A DNA stretch of 64,000 nt from Pholiota molesta (GCA_014925825.1 JACGCK010000074.1:160181-224180), one strand, 5' to 3'. Positions 48,425 through 63,950 are shown, counted from the first letter of the stretch. Notes: generated by a model from the letters alone, not told the origin. Translations and numbers: made by a program.

Positions 48425-48862
48425 GTTTTGAGGTTTGGCAGATCGTAATCGCTGCAACCTAGTAGATAGTGATGGTGATCTGCAAGATATGGGCGGTGAA
48501 CCGCTTCAGGATTCAGAAATCCACATTCCACATTCCCGGCTTATCAATGTGAATCCTTGGGTATATTGGAAATTGGCCCGACATGCCGTTTGAGAAGAGA
48601 GTCGCTATTCAGCTGCTCCGCTGGTCAGATGATGTTGACGTGCGAAAAGGGTAGGAAAAAAGGCCCCTATGACATTGTCGAGAAGGTTCTAATTTCTCAG
48701 CCACAAGAGAGAACGATTGAGGGTGAAATTGAATACAGATCGTGTAATGCTGTGTTCTACAATCTACATACAGGTGTTATTGTCGGATTAATACGTCGAA
48801 GAGTGACGGAGAAATAAACTAAATGTACTTCAGTCTTAAAAACTCGAAACGACGGCTCGTCT

Positions 48863-51442
<2,580 letters not shown>

Positions 51443-53471
51443 CTTTCACAAAGATATTGGGTTTACGGAGCACCGCACGATAAAAAGTGAAGAGAGAAGG
51501 AGAATAGCGAGTTTGTCGTCGACGGGTACGGTGAGCTCTGCCTAACGGGAGGAATGCTGTGACAAATGAGTCACGGTTGTTGACCCTTGCTTGTAAAAGG
51601 CTCGTGCGGTGGCTATCAAGTGCTCTGCAACCTCTCTTACATTCTACCAAAGTCCAAGTACTGCAGCTAAAGGTCAAATATGTCCTCCGGTTGAACATGG
51701 AACTGTAAAATCTTGTAACACGCATGCTTTCTCATCTCATAGCAAAATTTGCCAGTTCAGGTAAGTTTGGCTCAATTAGGAATTTAATTTGTTAGCGTTG
51801 CACTTGCGTTGCACCGTTTTGCACCGTTTGCTTAGATCAAGCTCAGAAATTTGTCGAACTTAGATTGCCTCCGCCCTATATCATATTGGCGATAGTCCAG
51901 TGGGTAACCCAAGCGGTGTAGATGTCATTTAAGAAATTTTTGCGTGCCCAGGAACAGTTATTCAACTTAGTAAATTAGTTCGTCGAGTTCATTCCCAACT
52001 TGGCTGGCAGCTAGCACAATGTCAAATGGCTCAAATTGAAGTATAGTGTACGGTACCCGCTTATCATCATCTTGATTATCGTGGTTGCGACAAGGTAGAA
52101 ATCAAATATTCATGCCTTCAATTACACATGCACACCACTGAGTACGGAGTTCCCCATTGAACATAACTTTCTCGCGCCCTGTCCAGCTTGCCGCTGTGAT
52201 GGTTGTTAAAGTGTTAAATAAACCTCGGATAAGGACTACTGGCAGTATGTATGCAACAGAGTAGCGATCCGGCCTACTTATGGCTTTTTGGTCCGATAAG
52301 TCAATGAATGATATAATTTCTGAATGACACTGAATCCGGCGCAGGTCATGTACAGCAGTATAGATACCCCGGTGCCATACGGTGCAGCACAAATTCGACT
52401 TAGATCTTTGCGTCCTCCATGGTATCAAATTGTATGGGGAATCTGTCTTTTCGACGTGAAACCCGATAAACTCGTTGAACGGGATTTTCTCACATTGGGC
52501 AAGTAAACATGATACCGATTTCCTGGAAGGTTTAAACAACTATCCGTCGATAGAGGAGCATTCATCCTACCGCTTTAAACACGTAATTCTGTAAGAAGTC
52601 AAAATGTGCAATATCCAGTCTCCGAACTTTTGAGCAGAATAATTGTCTGTCTCAATTGGCTGAATGTGACTTTCGACTTATAGGTAGTTGTAGGCACACC
52701 AATAAAGTGTGGGTGAGAATTTATGTCGATTACATCAAGCGCCTATGGTCTATAGATGTCATAGATTTGACCGAGATTGACATCAGAGAACAATATCACG
52801 GAAATCACCATCGTACAATACACTAGGATATAAACATTCTCGGTGTTAAAACAAAGTCGACGACATGTCGGTATTGTACTTGGTTACCAGTTACACACAA
52901 GTTACACACTTCGCAGTTTTGCAGTATACTGGGATGGAAATAGATCTGGATAAGATTGGAATAACACTCGGGGGGCAAGGAGAGCATAAAAATGAAGAAA
53001 AGTTACAATGCCACACATCTACAGGTTATTATTAATATTGGATCCTACTTCAACGATAAACATATGCTATGTAAACGCATCCGGAGACTGGGCGTGGTAG
53101 CAGGCTAAACTTCAAACTGCCCTAGTACAAGAGATCAAGGACTTGCCCCACAGTCTCTAGCAGCCGAAATAGTAATGATAACCGCCCCGTCTTTCATATT
53201 TATAGCCGATGCAAGCCTGTACTCGACGAGCAATCCACCGGTGCATTTGGAGCCACAATAATAGCTCGAAGCACGCGAGCAGTGAAGCCTTGAATAGAAA
53301 GGGTGATAGAACGGTTTCTTTAATTTACGCGCCGACAAATTCTTGGCGCTTGAATAGATGTCAGCATCGGATCAGGCCAATTGACTTGATGTTGGTTTAA
53401 GCCGAGAGAGCCATACAGGCGCTGCTAGATATTAGAGATACAATCTGCGCTTTGGAGCAGCTCCACATACA
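51443..53471. other. Intergenic region, about 2 kb
   Basis: No gene or transposon was recognised. Short direct repeats occur near 51800-51830 (ttgcac units) and 52900-52925 (agttacacac units). It includes the PRP4 promoter at the left. Confidence 0.45.
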
Positions 53472-54041
53472 TTAGGCGAATGAGACCTTGCGAACTGGTT
53501 TCTCCGGCTTTTCGGTGATACTAGTACTGGGTGTGGGCTCGGAGCCTTGAGAAGAGGCTTTGGCTTTTTTGAACTGCTCTTTGCGTTTCTTCGACCGTTC
53601 TTTTTTGGCCTTGACGCGCGCGGACGAAAGAATTTTTTTGGTCTCCTTCTGTATGCAAGTCAAGGTTATCAACTAGGTTTGAAGTCAACATCAATTTCTT
53701 ACAAGTTTGGCTTTAGAATTTGCGTTGTGTTTGTGTTCAAGCTTTGGCTGATCGGGCTTTAAATTTCCGTACCATTAGGACTGACCGAATGAAGATTGTG
53801 GGCAGATCATGTCGACTAACCTCCGGTTTTTGATGCTTTTCAGCCTTTGTAAGAGCTATTTTCTCCTGTATCGCACCTATTGAAGCTGCTAGTGATAACG
53901 CATCCTAAAGAACACGTATGAGTCAATGTTGGTTCTAAAAAGAAAAAATTACTGGTTTACATCCTGTGCAAGAAAGCGCTTGGATTTCTTCCCCTTTTGC
54001 GCCGGTGCATCATTCTGCTGATGCGCTGAATCGTCTTTCAT
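53472..54041 (-). CDS. Small Lys-rich basic protein, probably nuclear
   Basis: Several small exons splice to a protein of roughly 125 residues: MKDDSAHQQNDAPAQKGKKS, then DALSLAASIGAIQEKIALTK, PDQPKLEHKHNANSKAKL, and ETKKILSSARVKAKKERSKK followed by a basic Ser/Pro tail ending VRKVSFA at 53472. The composition (Lys-rich, helical, no membrane segment) suggests a nucleolar or RNA-associated protein. The final KVSFA resembles a PP1-docking RVxF motif, which is only suggestive. No family was recognised. Confidence 0.55.
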
Positions 54042-54941
54042 ATAGAACTAAACAAAGGATCTTTGTCGATGTAAATGGGAAATACTACGATGTGGATGAA
54101 AAACTTGCTGTCGCGCTGATCGGTGTGCGAAACGAAATCGTTGTTTGTTCATGCTTGCGATTGCGTTCTATTTTTGTATCCACATTGCCCCTGGATCTGC
54201 CTACACACTTGCTACACACCGACAATGGTTTGTGCGTCTGGAAAATGTAATATGTACATGTCTCCAAAAGGCTGCAAAACCTTTTTTGATGTACTTATGA
54301 TTGATTTCAGAACCGTGAAACTAATTGAGAAATTCTGGATACTGTTAGACATGACCCCGGTTATACTTATTGTAATGAGATCTATCATCTAAACAAGCTC
54401 CATGCATATGTTTGCTTCGAATCTGAACCTCCGGGGAATCAGTTGTTACGAGGTAGCTCTTTATCGGTTTCCGCATATTTTCGTTCCGACCCAGCCAACC
54501 ACGCAAAACTCCTGCAGAAGTATCCTACACACGTCAAGAACACAATCTCTCAATTAAACTATTTGCGACAATTTTGTATTATATCTTGTATGATAAATCT
54601 GCACGTATTCCGAGAACGTCTTTCGAAATCTCGTGTCAGACTGAATACATTTATATCATCATCGCCGTCAGTTCCAGGGAGACGGCTACTAATTCTAGAA
54701 TGCTATACATCATCAGGAACGGACATTCTGAGACAATCTATACAGGCTAACCCCGTTTCTCTCCATCATTGGGTGTATTTTGCTGACCCGAAGATCGATT
54801 ATCTCTCGACACATTAGCACTTGGTTTTGTATAAAAAGTGGGCTGGAAAATGTGTAATGCTCATCGGATAACCTCCTCTGCTATTCAGCTCTCGCCTTCT
54901 ACACATAATCTCTCTTACTCGTCTACCACATTTCTTAAGCA
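54042..54941. other. Intergenic with a TATA-like box
   Basis: A TATA-like sequence (gtataaaaag) at about 54828-54837 lies about 105 bp before the ATG at 54942 and probably drives the Cys-rich gene. An open frame at 54443-54817 has no recognised content and is not called. Confidence 0.4.
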
Positions 54942-55375
54942 ATGTGTCGCTACCGCAGGTTAGTACACTAGTTATACTGCTTCAAGACGACTAGTTTAAC
55001 CTTGCGGTCGCCAGAGTCGCCCATTATTACAGTCGCTGCGACCACACCGAGCAATTGGTGAGTGTCTCTTCAAATGGTTTGCCAAAACATAGTACTCACA
55101 GTTAACGACTGCCGCAGCCGGACCAGGAGGTCAGTAATAAAATTGATATCGCTGTTTTTCTCCTGATGATGCTCGCAATCTTGTGCTTCGATTAGATCCA
55201 ATGCGACAGTCAGAATGCAAATTCAGCCCCAACCATCCCGCAAACTGTCCAACTGTCGCACTACTTGTGCTCAATAGTACGTATAACGTTATTTCCCTCG
55301 AATCAACATCACTTACCAGTCAATCTCCTCACCATATCCTTCTCTCGATCGCCCTCCTCGCCTGTACGCTGTTGA
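54942..55375 (+). pseudogene. Small Cys-rich protein gene (CKFSPNHP family) with apparent frameshifts
   Basis: Exons are 54942-54958, 55015-55057, 55118-55129 (only 12 nt) and 55196 onwards. They splice in frame to MCRYRRVAHYYSRCDHTEQL, PDQE and IQCDSQN. A basidiomycete family I recognise continues with xCKFSPNHPxxC and then CxxTCxQY. Both pieces are present here, but in other frames: ECKFSPNHPANC is read one frame away, and CRTTCAQ a further one. Two single-base losses, near 55209 and 55250, would explain this. As read, the first frame stays open to a stop near 55373 with an unrelated tail. Either the gene is decaying or the assembly has small errors. Function of the family is unknown. Confidence 0.55.
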
Positions 55376-57245
55376 TTCGAATTCGATTGTTTACAAAGCC
55401 ACGTCTTTCCCCAGCAAGCTAGTGAGCAAATCGTATTATTCATGCTCTGATCGAATCTCGCTAACTCCTCGTCCCAAGCCGTCACTCTTGACCAGTTTTG
55501 TTCGGCCTGTCGCCGCGCTGGAAGGTCCTAAAGCATCGTCCATCTCTACATGTCATGAAGCGGCATATTAGATTATCAAGCGCCCATCCTGCAGTCCCCT
55601 TTGTTTGTACTTCGCTTTGATTTTGAGTTTGTATGTATTAGATCGCGCTATAGCACACCATGTGTTTGTTAAATGTTTGTATTCCCTGAACTTGAGAGCC
55701 TGATGTGATCTGCGTTATGTCAATAATGGAGGCAGCCAGGACGGCGACGAGTTTTAATTAAATGGAGGCCTCGGCCAGACCATTGATAAGTGGGTAGAAC
55801 AGCCTGATTGACAACGAATGACTCAGGGTTTAATTGAAGGCTAGTGCGTCGCTTTTGTTCGTGGATTCTGCGACGGACCATCAGAGGCATCCCATGTAAT
55901 TTGGCTAGTATTGAGTCGATCATCGTTCTAACCGAGTACTATATGTACCTACTTAATCGACGTCTCCTGCAGGGATCAGATCGACGACGTTTTGCGAGAG
56001 AAACCAGATTCTCGTAAGGTATACAGTCAACTTTCATAGTTGCAGGGCTGTGTGCGACTGTAATAAGGGTGGACTTGGGAATTTCTGACATTGCTTTAAG
56101 GTCATACTCTCAGAGTAACCCAGGAGAAAGCACGTAACAGATCACCGAATTCTCCGTCCCGAATTTGGAAGACTAGCGGCGGTCCACATGCATGCCAAAT
56201 TTGACGGCGCTCTGGACAAAAACTTGTCACAATCAGGTCGGAACGGCGAAACTATCACTGGAGTTCCTCCAACCACAGAATGTCATATCGTTGACAGCTG
56301 TCGCCGGCACTCTAGAACTATGTCTGCAAAGGTCTGCAAAATCCACTGTCCAGAACGAGCTAAATTGCGGCGAAGGTGTCGGCGAGCGCTTAGGATGTTC
56401 CTATTATGTGGCAAGATCAAGGGTGTGGTGGGAAGACGGACTGAACCTGAAAGCTCCAACAAAGTTCAGGATGCGTTCGACCCGCACTCGCGCTGCTGTG
56501 AGCGAGCCTCAAACTGGTCTCCTCAGCTGGAGTGCCTATGACATCATGTAATTCTGGGAATGCCAATCATACGGAACAATGTAAGAGCTTACTAGGTGGC
56601 GTGTGCTGTGTTCTTTTTCGAGATATCTCAGTGGGATATCCTCTCATCCTCCTACCGATAGCCTGGTCACGAAAGAGAAAGAACGTCAATCGCAGAAGCC
56701 TGAGCTCTTAGACTTACTAAGGCCAATGACTGAGAGATAATTATTTCCGCCGCTACATAAGCTGCGTAAAATAGTGACGCATAATAGGACGCAGTGCCAT
56801 TGTTAGTGCCACAATGTCAGTGAATTATATGTCCCCTTTCAAAATCTCTTGACATACCTATCATGTGCAGAGAAAAGCAAAACTTTCAGAGAGATGCAAG
56901 CGGACTCGGATGATTGTCAATGGAGACAAGTGAGGAGCAACTTCAAAGTTACCGTCGGAGTCGGTCTTGATTCTGAGCGACCAATCAGCGCCGTCGACGG
57001 TCCGTGGACAGGGGAGAATTGTATCACGTGACGCGGCTGATTAGCCGACCAACCCCCGCGGAGTTTCAAATGCGCACAAGTTGGCCGAGTGTCCGAACTT
57101 GGCTTGTTCGCCTTCTTATATATATACCATGCCCTCGGCCTGATACACCAATCCTTCTTCTACCCACCTCTTCTATATATACCATTATTCTGTATTAACG
57201 AACGACTCACGACGACACCAGCGACGATCTACTCGCACGCGAATT
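55376..57245. other. Intergenic region, no supported gene
   Basis: Overlapping frames at 56188-56551 (+) occur in two phases without a family pattern or splice signals. The right end holds the transporter promoter, including a tatatatata run at about 57117-57127. No repeat was identified. Confidence 0.45.
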
Positions 57246-60215
57246 ATGTCCGAACGCGACCCACTTCTAAATCGAGATTCTGAACGACTGGGAGACGTCG
57301 AGGAAATAGCTCACAAACGCAAGGATGAAAAGAGAGTAGGTCCTAATGATATCTCTCGGTCGACACGATATGGTATTCTTGCAGGAATATGGACAGCAAC
57401 ATGCCTATCAGTACGCCACCAGATTCATGTTATCAATTTCAGAGGCTCTCCTGACTTCCCATTAGGCATTGAACCGTAAGTGGACTCAAGAAGATCCGAA
57501 TATTAAGTAAAAACTTTAAACTGTGTTTGACAGAGACACTAGTTCCGACGAGTAAGTCGCGTTCCGTTCATGAGCTTCGTCTGGCTAACAAAGAACGTCA
57601 TAGTGCTCCCTTCAATATCATCGGATTTCAATAAGTCTAACCAAGCTAGTTGGCTAGGGACGTCGTGAGTTTTGCCTGGACTATTCTCAACATATACTCT
57701 AATATATTACAGATACCTTCTAGCAACATGCACGTTCACCCCACTATATGGCCGTCTATGTAATGTGCTAGGGCGAAAACGCGCCAATCAGGTTGCGATG
57801 CTATTTGCAGGGGTTGGCGTATTGATGTGCGGACTCTCCACCAGTATGGAGATGCTAATCATAGCGCGATTTGTGCGTTCTGGCTCTTATGGCTGCAAAC
57901 TTTATCACTGAAATACGGCATGGTATCATTATTAGTTTGCCGGTATCGGTGGTGGAGGATTGTTTACCACTTCTTCGTGAGCTTTTTCATTTAAGCATGT
58001 GCTACGAATCTTAATTATACTCTCTAGGATCATCGTCAGTGATATGTATAGTATGAGAGTGAGAGTTCATCGTTTTCCCGATCGAGAATCCATCAGCTTA
58101 TAGTATTCTATAGAGCAGGGGCCTGACGCAGGGAGTTGCAAGTGTTTTCAACGGGGTACATTCCTTCTCACTCTCTCACCTTACATAGCTGACCGCTATC
58201 TAGCTTGGTCTGGGCTTTGGAGGGCCAATAGGCGGTTTAATCACTGATTGGTGAGTGGACTTCTACGCTATCTCCCTCGTACGTCCATTAACTATTCTCT
58301 GATAGGCTTGGATGGCGATGGGCATTTCTTATCCAAATTCCCTTTTTCTGCATTGCCTTCCTCCTAACAGATTACAATCTCAACTACGTCACAGAGGTAA
58401 TGCAGGTTTTCCAACTGTCTATATACGCTGACATTATTTAGGGAACTGGTAAAAGCACGAAAGAGATGTTGAAACGGATCGACTTTCTTGGCTCTGGGTG
58501 TCTTATGATGACTGTAAGACCCTGTTATAACACAACCATACCACTAGGTTACTCATGCGATTCATAGGTTGGTTCAATGCTTATCTTTCTCAGCGTGCGC
58601 TACAACGCCAGTTTCCCTGTAAGTTCTCCCGCGCATAATGTCGGACAGGAGTACCTCAATTTACTGTCATCCATTAGATGTCGCATCCTGCGTGTATCCT
58701 CTCACTCACTTCCGCCGCGGTATTCGCGCTCGTGTTCCTCTACGTTGAGCTATGCGTGTCGCCTGAGCCGGTGATGGCACCATTCCTCCTCAAACAGAAG
58801 ATCCCGGTTCTCGTTGGCTGCTCCAACTTGCTTGTCGCGATGTGCAACTTCTCCGTCATGTACTTCTTCCCGATGTTTTTTCAGACGGTGCTCATGACGA
58901 ACGCATCTACCGCAGGTGTGTTTCTTGATCCCTTTTTCTGCTGGAAGAGATTAACTTTAATTTGATGCAACGTACTGATTTGTATACATTATAGGCTTGC
59001 ATTTGCTTCCAAACAGTCTGTCGATGTCTCTAGGCTCTGTTTTTGCTGGCTGGATGATGCACAAGACCGGGAGATATAAGGCCATTAATTTGATATTCGG
59101 CGCATGCCCGTTCATTGGGGCTGCCCTGATATATAGGATAAACGAAAATTCAGGCCCGATTCAGTCGTGGTTGAGTATGTGAGTGCTTTAATTCTCTATG
59201 TGTGCATCGTGATGTTGACATGATACGTATAAAGATTCCTCTAGGATTCGGAAATGCTGTTGTGCTGCAGACGGTTCTAAGTATGTCTTTTCATGCTTTA
59301 TGTCGACGTCATCGCTAAATGTTTGGTATAACAGTCGCACTGCTTGTCCATATTCCTGGTAGGAAAATCTATACCATCTCCTCCTCTCTCGAGCTCATTG
59401 GACCGTAGAGGATTATATGGCCGTTGGTACCGGTTTCGGACAGTTATTTCGCGGAGTAGGCGAGTGCAGGTATTATTCTTTGTCTTTCCTTAACCACTTA
59501 CCGTTTTGTCACCACTTTATCAGGCCAAGTAGGGGGCGTTGCTATTTCGTCTTCTATCTTCCAATCGAATCTCGAGTACAACCTTCGCCAAAGGATACAT
59601 GGGCCCAACGCCGATGACGTGAGTAGCCTTCGTGATTCTCACTACTATACTCAAATGACGTATATCTTCTTTCCTTTCTTGCAGACGATCATGCGTATAA
59701 GGCAGAATGCGCGTCTGGTCAGCACGCTCCCCCGGATCTGCAGAGAATCGCGCGGGATCGTACGATCTGAGTCTGCATCGCGTGTTCTTCTTCGCAGCGT
59801 GCTCGACGCTCCTTGCGTACCTGGTTCGACTACCGGTAAGCGCCGTTTGCTGGGAATCAAATGTAACTACATCGCTCTCGTGTCTCATCGTCACCTTGTG
59901 CAGATCCCCGATAAACAACTGGATATGAGCCGACCGAGCGCCAGCCTCCAGCACCGGAACCAGCATCGACTACGCCCTCTACTCCGAATGAAACCCTTTC
60001 GAGTCGGACGTGACAACGATGACGAAGATGCTGAAGAACGCTCGGTCCTCAAGGCAATATTCCCATCCGAAGGCGTCTGTCGACCTTCGAAGACGCCGAG
60101 GCCGTCCTGTCAGATGCACAGACAGCGCGTTTACATCCAAACAAAAATGCCTCTCAAAACCAAAATCGTGCCATACACCGCTCGTCGCCCTCATAAGCAT
60201 CCGTTGATTCACTGA
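57246..60215 (+). CDS. MFS transporter paralogue with a disrupted C-terminus
   Basis: A many-exon relative of the transporter at 14329-17283. Spliced pieces are MSERDPLLNRDSERLGD, YGILAGIWTATCLS, ALNQTLVPTMLPSISSDFNK, SNQASWLGTSYLLATCTFTP, KRANQVAMLFAGVGVLMCGL, FAGIGGGGLFTTSS, LGLGFGGPIGGLITDW, LGWRWAFLIQIPFFCIAFLL, PEPVMAPFLLKQKIPVLVGC, SNLLVAMCNFSVMYFFPMFF, LSMSLGSVFAGWMMHKTGRY and MAVGTGFGQLFRG. The acidic dileucine SERDPLL is shared. One intron (donor after 59459) appears to use GC instead of GT. From about 59730 the frame breaks: LVSTLP is followed by PDLQRIARD and YDLSLHRVFFFAACSTLLAY in three different frames, consistent with two single-base losses. Coordinates to 60215 follow one open frame; the true end may be about 60013. 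Probably vacuolar; substrate unknown. Confidence 0.75.
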
Positions 60216-61356
60216 TGACCTGAATATCGAGGTTACTACATCTCGCTTCCTTTCTGTTTTTGCTCCTTTTTGGATTCACTCACGTCTACTCACCTTCTCA
60301 TGGTATGCCGATCGGACTCCATCGCCACTTTTGCATGCTCTTGCTTTTCAGCTTTCGAACAGAACACTACTTGCATTTGAATTCTTGATTCGGACCACTA
60401 CATTTTTTGTCGATGCATTGTCAGTATACACGTATGCTTATGTCTGAAATTCCAATACATAAAACGCCCTCGCTGGAAGGTGTCTGCGATGTTCATGGTA
60501 ACGTGAAAATTCAGATGCAGGTGCGTTTTCTTGACATGCAGTCAGAACTAACATGTGTATGTCAATGCTCGAACCGGCGGATTTGGAACAGACATAAATC
60601 AGCACAATGCGCAATCAGAAGTTTGTCCAGACTAAAGTCGAAGCTTTCTGCCAAGGAAGTCTGGGGTCAGTCTGGGGTAGATATCATGATCAACATCCAC
60701 ATGCCGGAAAGGTATGTAGAATGAAAGCCGAATGACGTGAATCCGCTGATCTCCATTGAAAGTTGTGTGGCGATGATGCTACTTAAATATTTCCCAACGC
60801 CGCAATCTGGCATCTGCTATCTACACCGTCGCTTGCCTCCCAACTTGTTCCATAGCAGGCTTGTTTATCAGGACAAGGATTCGTATTGCGAGTTCTAGTC
60901 TGTTCTAGTGCTTGTTCTAGTGCTCTCTTCTGCTTCTGCAATATTTTCCCAAAGCACCTCCTATTCGTACTTCCTGCCGCCTGTAGCTGCGCGCATGACC
61001 ACCGGAGTTTTGTTCACTGGCTGATATCCGCAGATCACTGAGTCGGCGCCTCAGAGTCCTGGCGAATGGAGATCTATGGAGATCTCGGTCTCTCTTATAT
61101 ATTGACATTGTATATACAGGAGATTGCAGATCATTCCACGAGATTTTCCCGAGCGTGTCAAAAATCTAAATACTGGACTCAAATATAACGCGGGGTTCAC
61201 ATCGCTGAAGGCTCAAATTCGTCCATTCACTCTGCATCTGCGTGTTCCGTGTCTCGACTATCGCGCCCACCCTTCCGCTGGCCCATTCGAAGAACCCAAC
61301 CGAAGTGTCTGCCTCGCCCCCAAATAATATACAAGGATCGCAACCTACAGCTCCAG
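60216..61356. other. Intergenic spacer
   Basis: No supported gene. Short direct repeats lie at about 60655-60680 (gtctggggt) and 60895-60925 (gttctagt). It includes the promoter of the next gene. Confidence 0.45.
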
Positions 61357-62068
61357 ATGGAGTCCGAGTCCATCGCTAGCACCTCTACTACACCCGCATG
61401 CGGCAGCGGCCGTGCCTTCCTCTTCGACAGAAACAGCGTCCTCAACGCGACCCTATACTCAAACGGCATACCAGCGTATAAAATCATCACCAGCAAGCCC
61501 GGAACGCGTACAGACATATGCGACATCCCAGGCCAGTGCGTTGTCGCGACCATCAAGCGTCGCGAGATACTTCCGGACACAATCAAGCTCACGAATAGAC
61601 ACGACGGCAATGCAGTGGCGATTAAGAACTGGTTAAAGCAGATTACTTTGCCTGGTCACGTTGAGTAAGCACGGCTGCGCGATTTCATCTCCCTCAAGCT
61701 ATGACTGATTATGATCTTCATGTCGGCAGGCCGTCAACGTCTCTTACGACAGAAGTTGGAAAGTTCGTTTGGAAAACAGATGCTGCTCATAGGTTGGCGG
61801 TGCGTAGTTGGTCTGACTGACCGTTTTTGCTTGCTTCATAATATTTCATTGGTTTCAGCTTTATTCAGAAGACGACGCCGAAGTCCCTGTTGCTTTCACG
61901 ATGAGGGTACGCTCGCCAGAACCATTGGTTCTTACCCTCAAAGCAGGCTGTGAAGAAATGGTCGAGGACATTTTGGTCTCGTTCATTATTCTGGAACAGA
62001 AACTGCGCATGAAAGAAAAACGACGGACGAACGTCATGATGTATGGGCCGGTCTCCGGGATGGCATAG
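61357..62068 (+). CDS. DUF6593-like protein, 195 aa
   Basis: Exons are 61357-61664, 61730-61799 and 61859-62068, in frame, 195 aa. The pattern is that of the DUF6593 group: FLFDRNSVLNATLYSNGIPA, a YKIITSKPG strand pair, VVATIKRREILPDTIKL, a Lys-Trp core (VGKFVWKTD), and the C-terminal LVLTLKAGCEEMVEDILVSF followed by IILEQKLRMKEKRR. It is shorter and more diverged than the two relatives at 25541 and 26919, with the Tyr of the YxW core replaced by Phe-Val. No signal peptide. Function unknown. The start Met was chosen because it opens the family pattern, while upstream in-frame codons do not fit it. Confidence 0.68.
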
Positions 62069-62225
62069 CTCTCCATACCCGACCATCTACACCCCAGCAC
62101 TTATACCTTCCGAATTATCACTATACCAACTGATCCTTCTCTCTCTCATGTCGATGTAAACCGGTGGGAAGACGATCCCACGGATTGTATAACCATGTAT
62201 TTCAAGAAATTGACTTTTAGAATAT

Positions 62226-63950
62226 CTAAAACTTGATGACAATTCTTCCAGCGACATTGCCAGCTTCCAAATCCTCAAGGACACTATGTACGGAGAAATT
62301 AGTGACGTCAGCTATATATGTAAGTACGTCCGTTGGAGTTCATTTTCACCTGTTAATATCCTCCAACCTCTTCACTTCATACTGGCATTTCACTTTTCCT
62401 ATAGCGGCTATCCGAAGAGCCTCCGTGACATCCTGTTGATTACTACGGCATTCCAACAGATTAAGTAAAAGCGGTGAAATGGGAGCGAAGTCGGCCTACA
62501 TACCCAATAGATGACCCAACAATGGTTAACGACTAATTGACAGATATGTAACAGGTTCAGTGGGCTGATGCAGAGCAAGGGCGTCGTCGACCATGACACA
62601 CCTTCGCAATCATGAGCGTGATCGGAACGCTCAACAGCGCATTAGCAGCTGGCATCCCGACGCAGACCAAAGTGCCTTTGAGGCGAAGATACATGACGGC
62701 CTGGTTGAACGGCCGGGCCTGATAACAGTCATTTTCAGCTGCAATTCACCCCACCCTCGGCGTGCAGATAGAACTTACATCTCCAGCGGCAACGACCGCC
62801 CCCTCTGGACCCAGTCCGTCCGTAGCTGCTTTCACATCGGAGATGAGGTCGGTACTTTCTCTGAAGTCCACCCATTTCTCAGCCCCGAGACTTAAACATA
62901 GTTTCTTCTTAGTTTCTCCGGTATCTGATTAAAGAAAACGAATTCAATGAGGCAATAAAATTGGGTTGATTAACCCGAAACGAAACAGGCACCAACCTAT
63001 CGCCAGTACTCGAAGACCCATTGCGACTGCGTATTGAACCGCTATGTAATTGGAAGCATAAGTGAAACGGCCTTCGCAGGGTAAAGAGGTTCAATTCACC
63101 TAAATGGCCCAGTCCACCTCCTGCTCCAGAAATAGCTACCCATTGACCTACATGCAAGTTGGTCTGCTTCAACGCCTTATAGACGGTTAATCCCTGGGTA
63201 GAACATGTAAGTTAAATATCACCGCCGTTGTTCTTATACTCACAGCGCATAAGAGGGGTGTTGCAGATGCTCCATCCAGGCCCTCTGGGATGGGAGTGAC
63301 ATAATTACAAAACGAGACCTATTATAGAACGTATTGAGAATCAGAGATCCCAGTTTATCGCGTTGATAGCCATGACACGCACCACATATTCTTGGAACGT
63401 TCCATCAAGTTTAAAACCATGACTATTCGCAAAACTAGTAACACACGCTAAATGAGGATAATTCAATATGTTCTGAACATAGACGATTGACAGTAAGACT
63501 TACAGGATTCATAACCTCTCCAACACATCTCACACCTTCAATTTCGTGCAGTAATGAGTACAAAAGTATGCGACTCTCGTATGAATCAGCTCAGTAGAAC
63601 GTTTGCACTCACTTTCCACAGACCTTGGCAATCCACTTTAAGCCAACACGGTCGCCAATCTTCACATTGCTATCGCTGTGTTCTCCAATCGCTACAACCC
63701 GACCGATGCCTTCGTGTCCACCCACTATAGGAAGGGGCGCTTTATTTGCCCAATCCGCGTTGCGGATATGGAGGTCCGAATGGCATACGCCACTGTACTC
63801 GAGTTTGACGAGACATTGCCCGGGGCCAAGTTCCGATGGCTGCTTCACAGGATGATTCGATAACAGCGTGTATGGGGCTGAGAACTCGGTGAGAACAGCA
63901 GCTCGTTGAGTGTGGGGGATGATGTACGCCGGGTTATTCGTGGAAGCCAT
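62226..63950 (-). CDS. Zinc-dependent alcohol dehydrogenase
   Basis: The multi-exon gene starts [20 protein letters not shown] at 63950. GroES-like catalytic domain: [17 protein letters not shown] (catalytic zinc Cys and His), [19 protein letters not shown], and the structural-zinc loop split by an intron (VCGK joined to [11 protein letters not shown]). Next are [19 protein letters not shown], then the NAD(P) Rossmann fold [20 protein letters not shown] joined to [11 protein letters not shown]. The C-terminal end is [12 protein letters not shown], stop at 62226. The order matches fungal ADH1-type enzymes that interconvert alcohols and aldehydes with NAD(H). Several micro-exons are needed; not all borders between 62300 and 62900 were verified. 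Probably cytosolic. Confidence 0.88.

Noticed and set aside
56188..56551. Two overlapping + frames of about 118 codons
   Set aside because: Both occupy the same DNA in different phases, with no motif or splice support for either.
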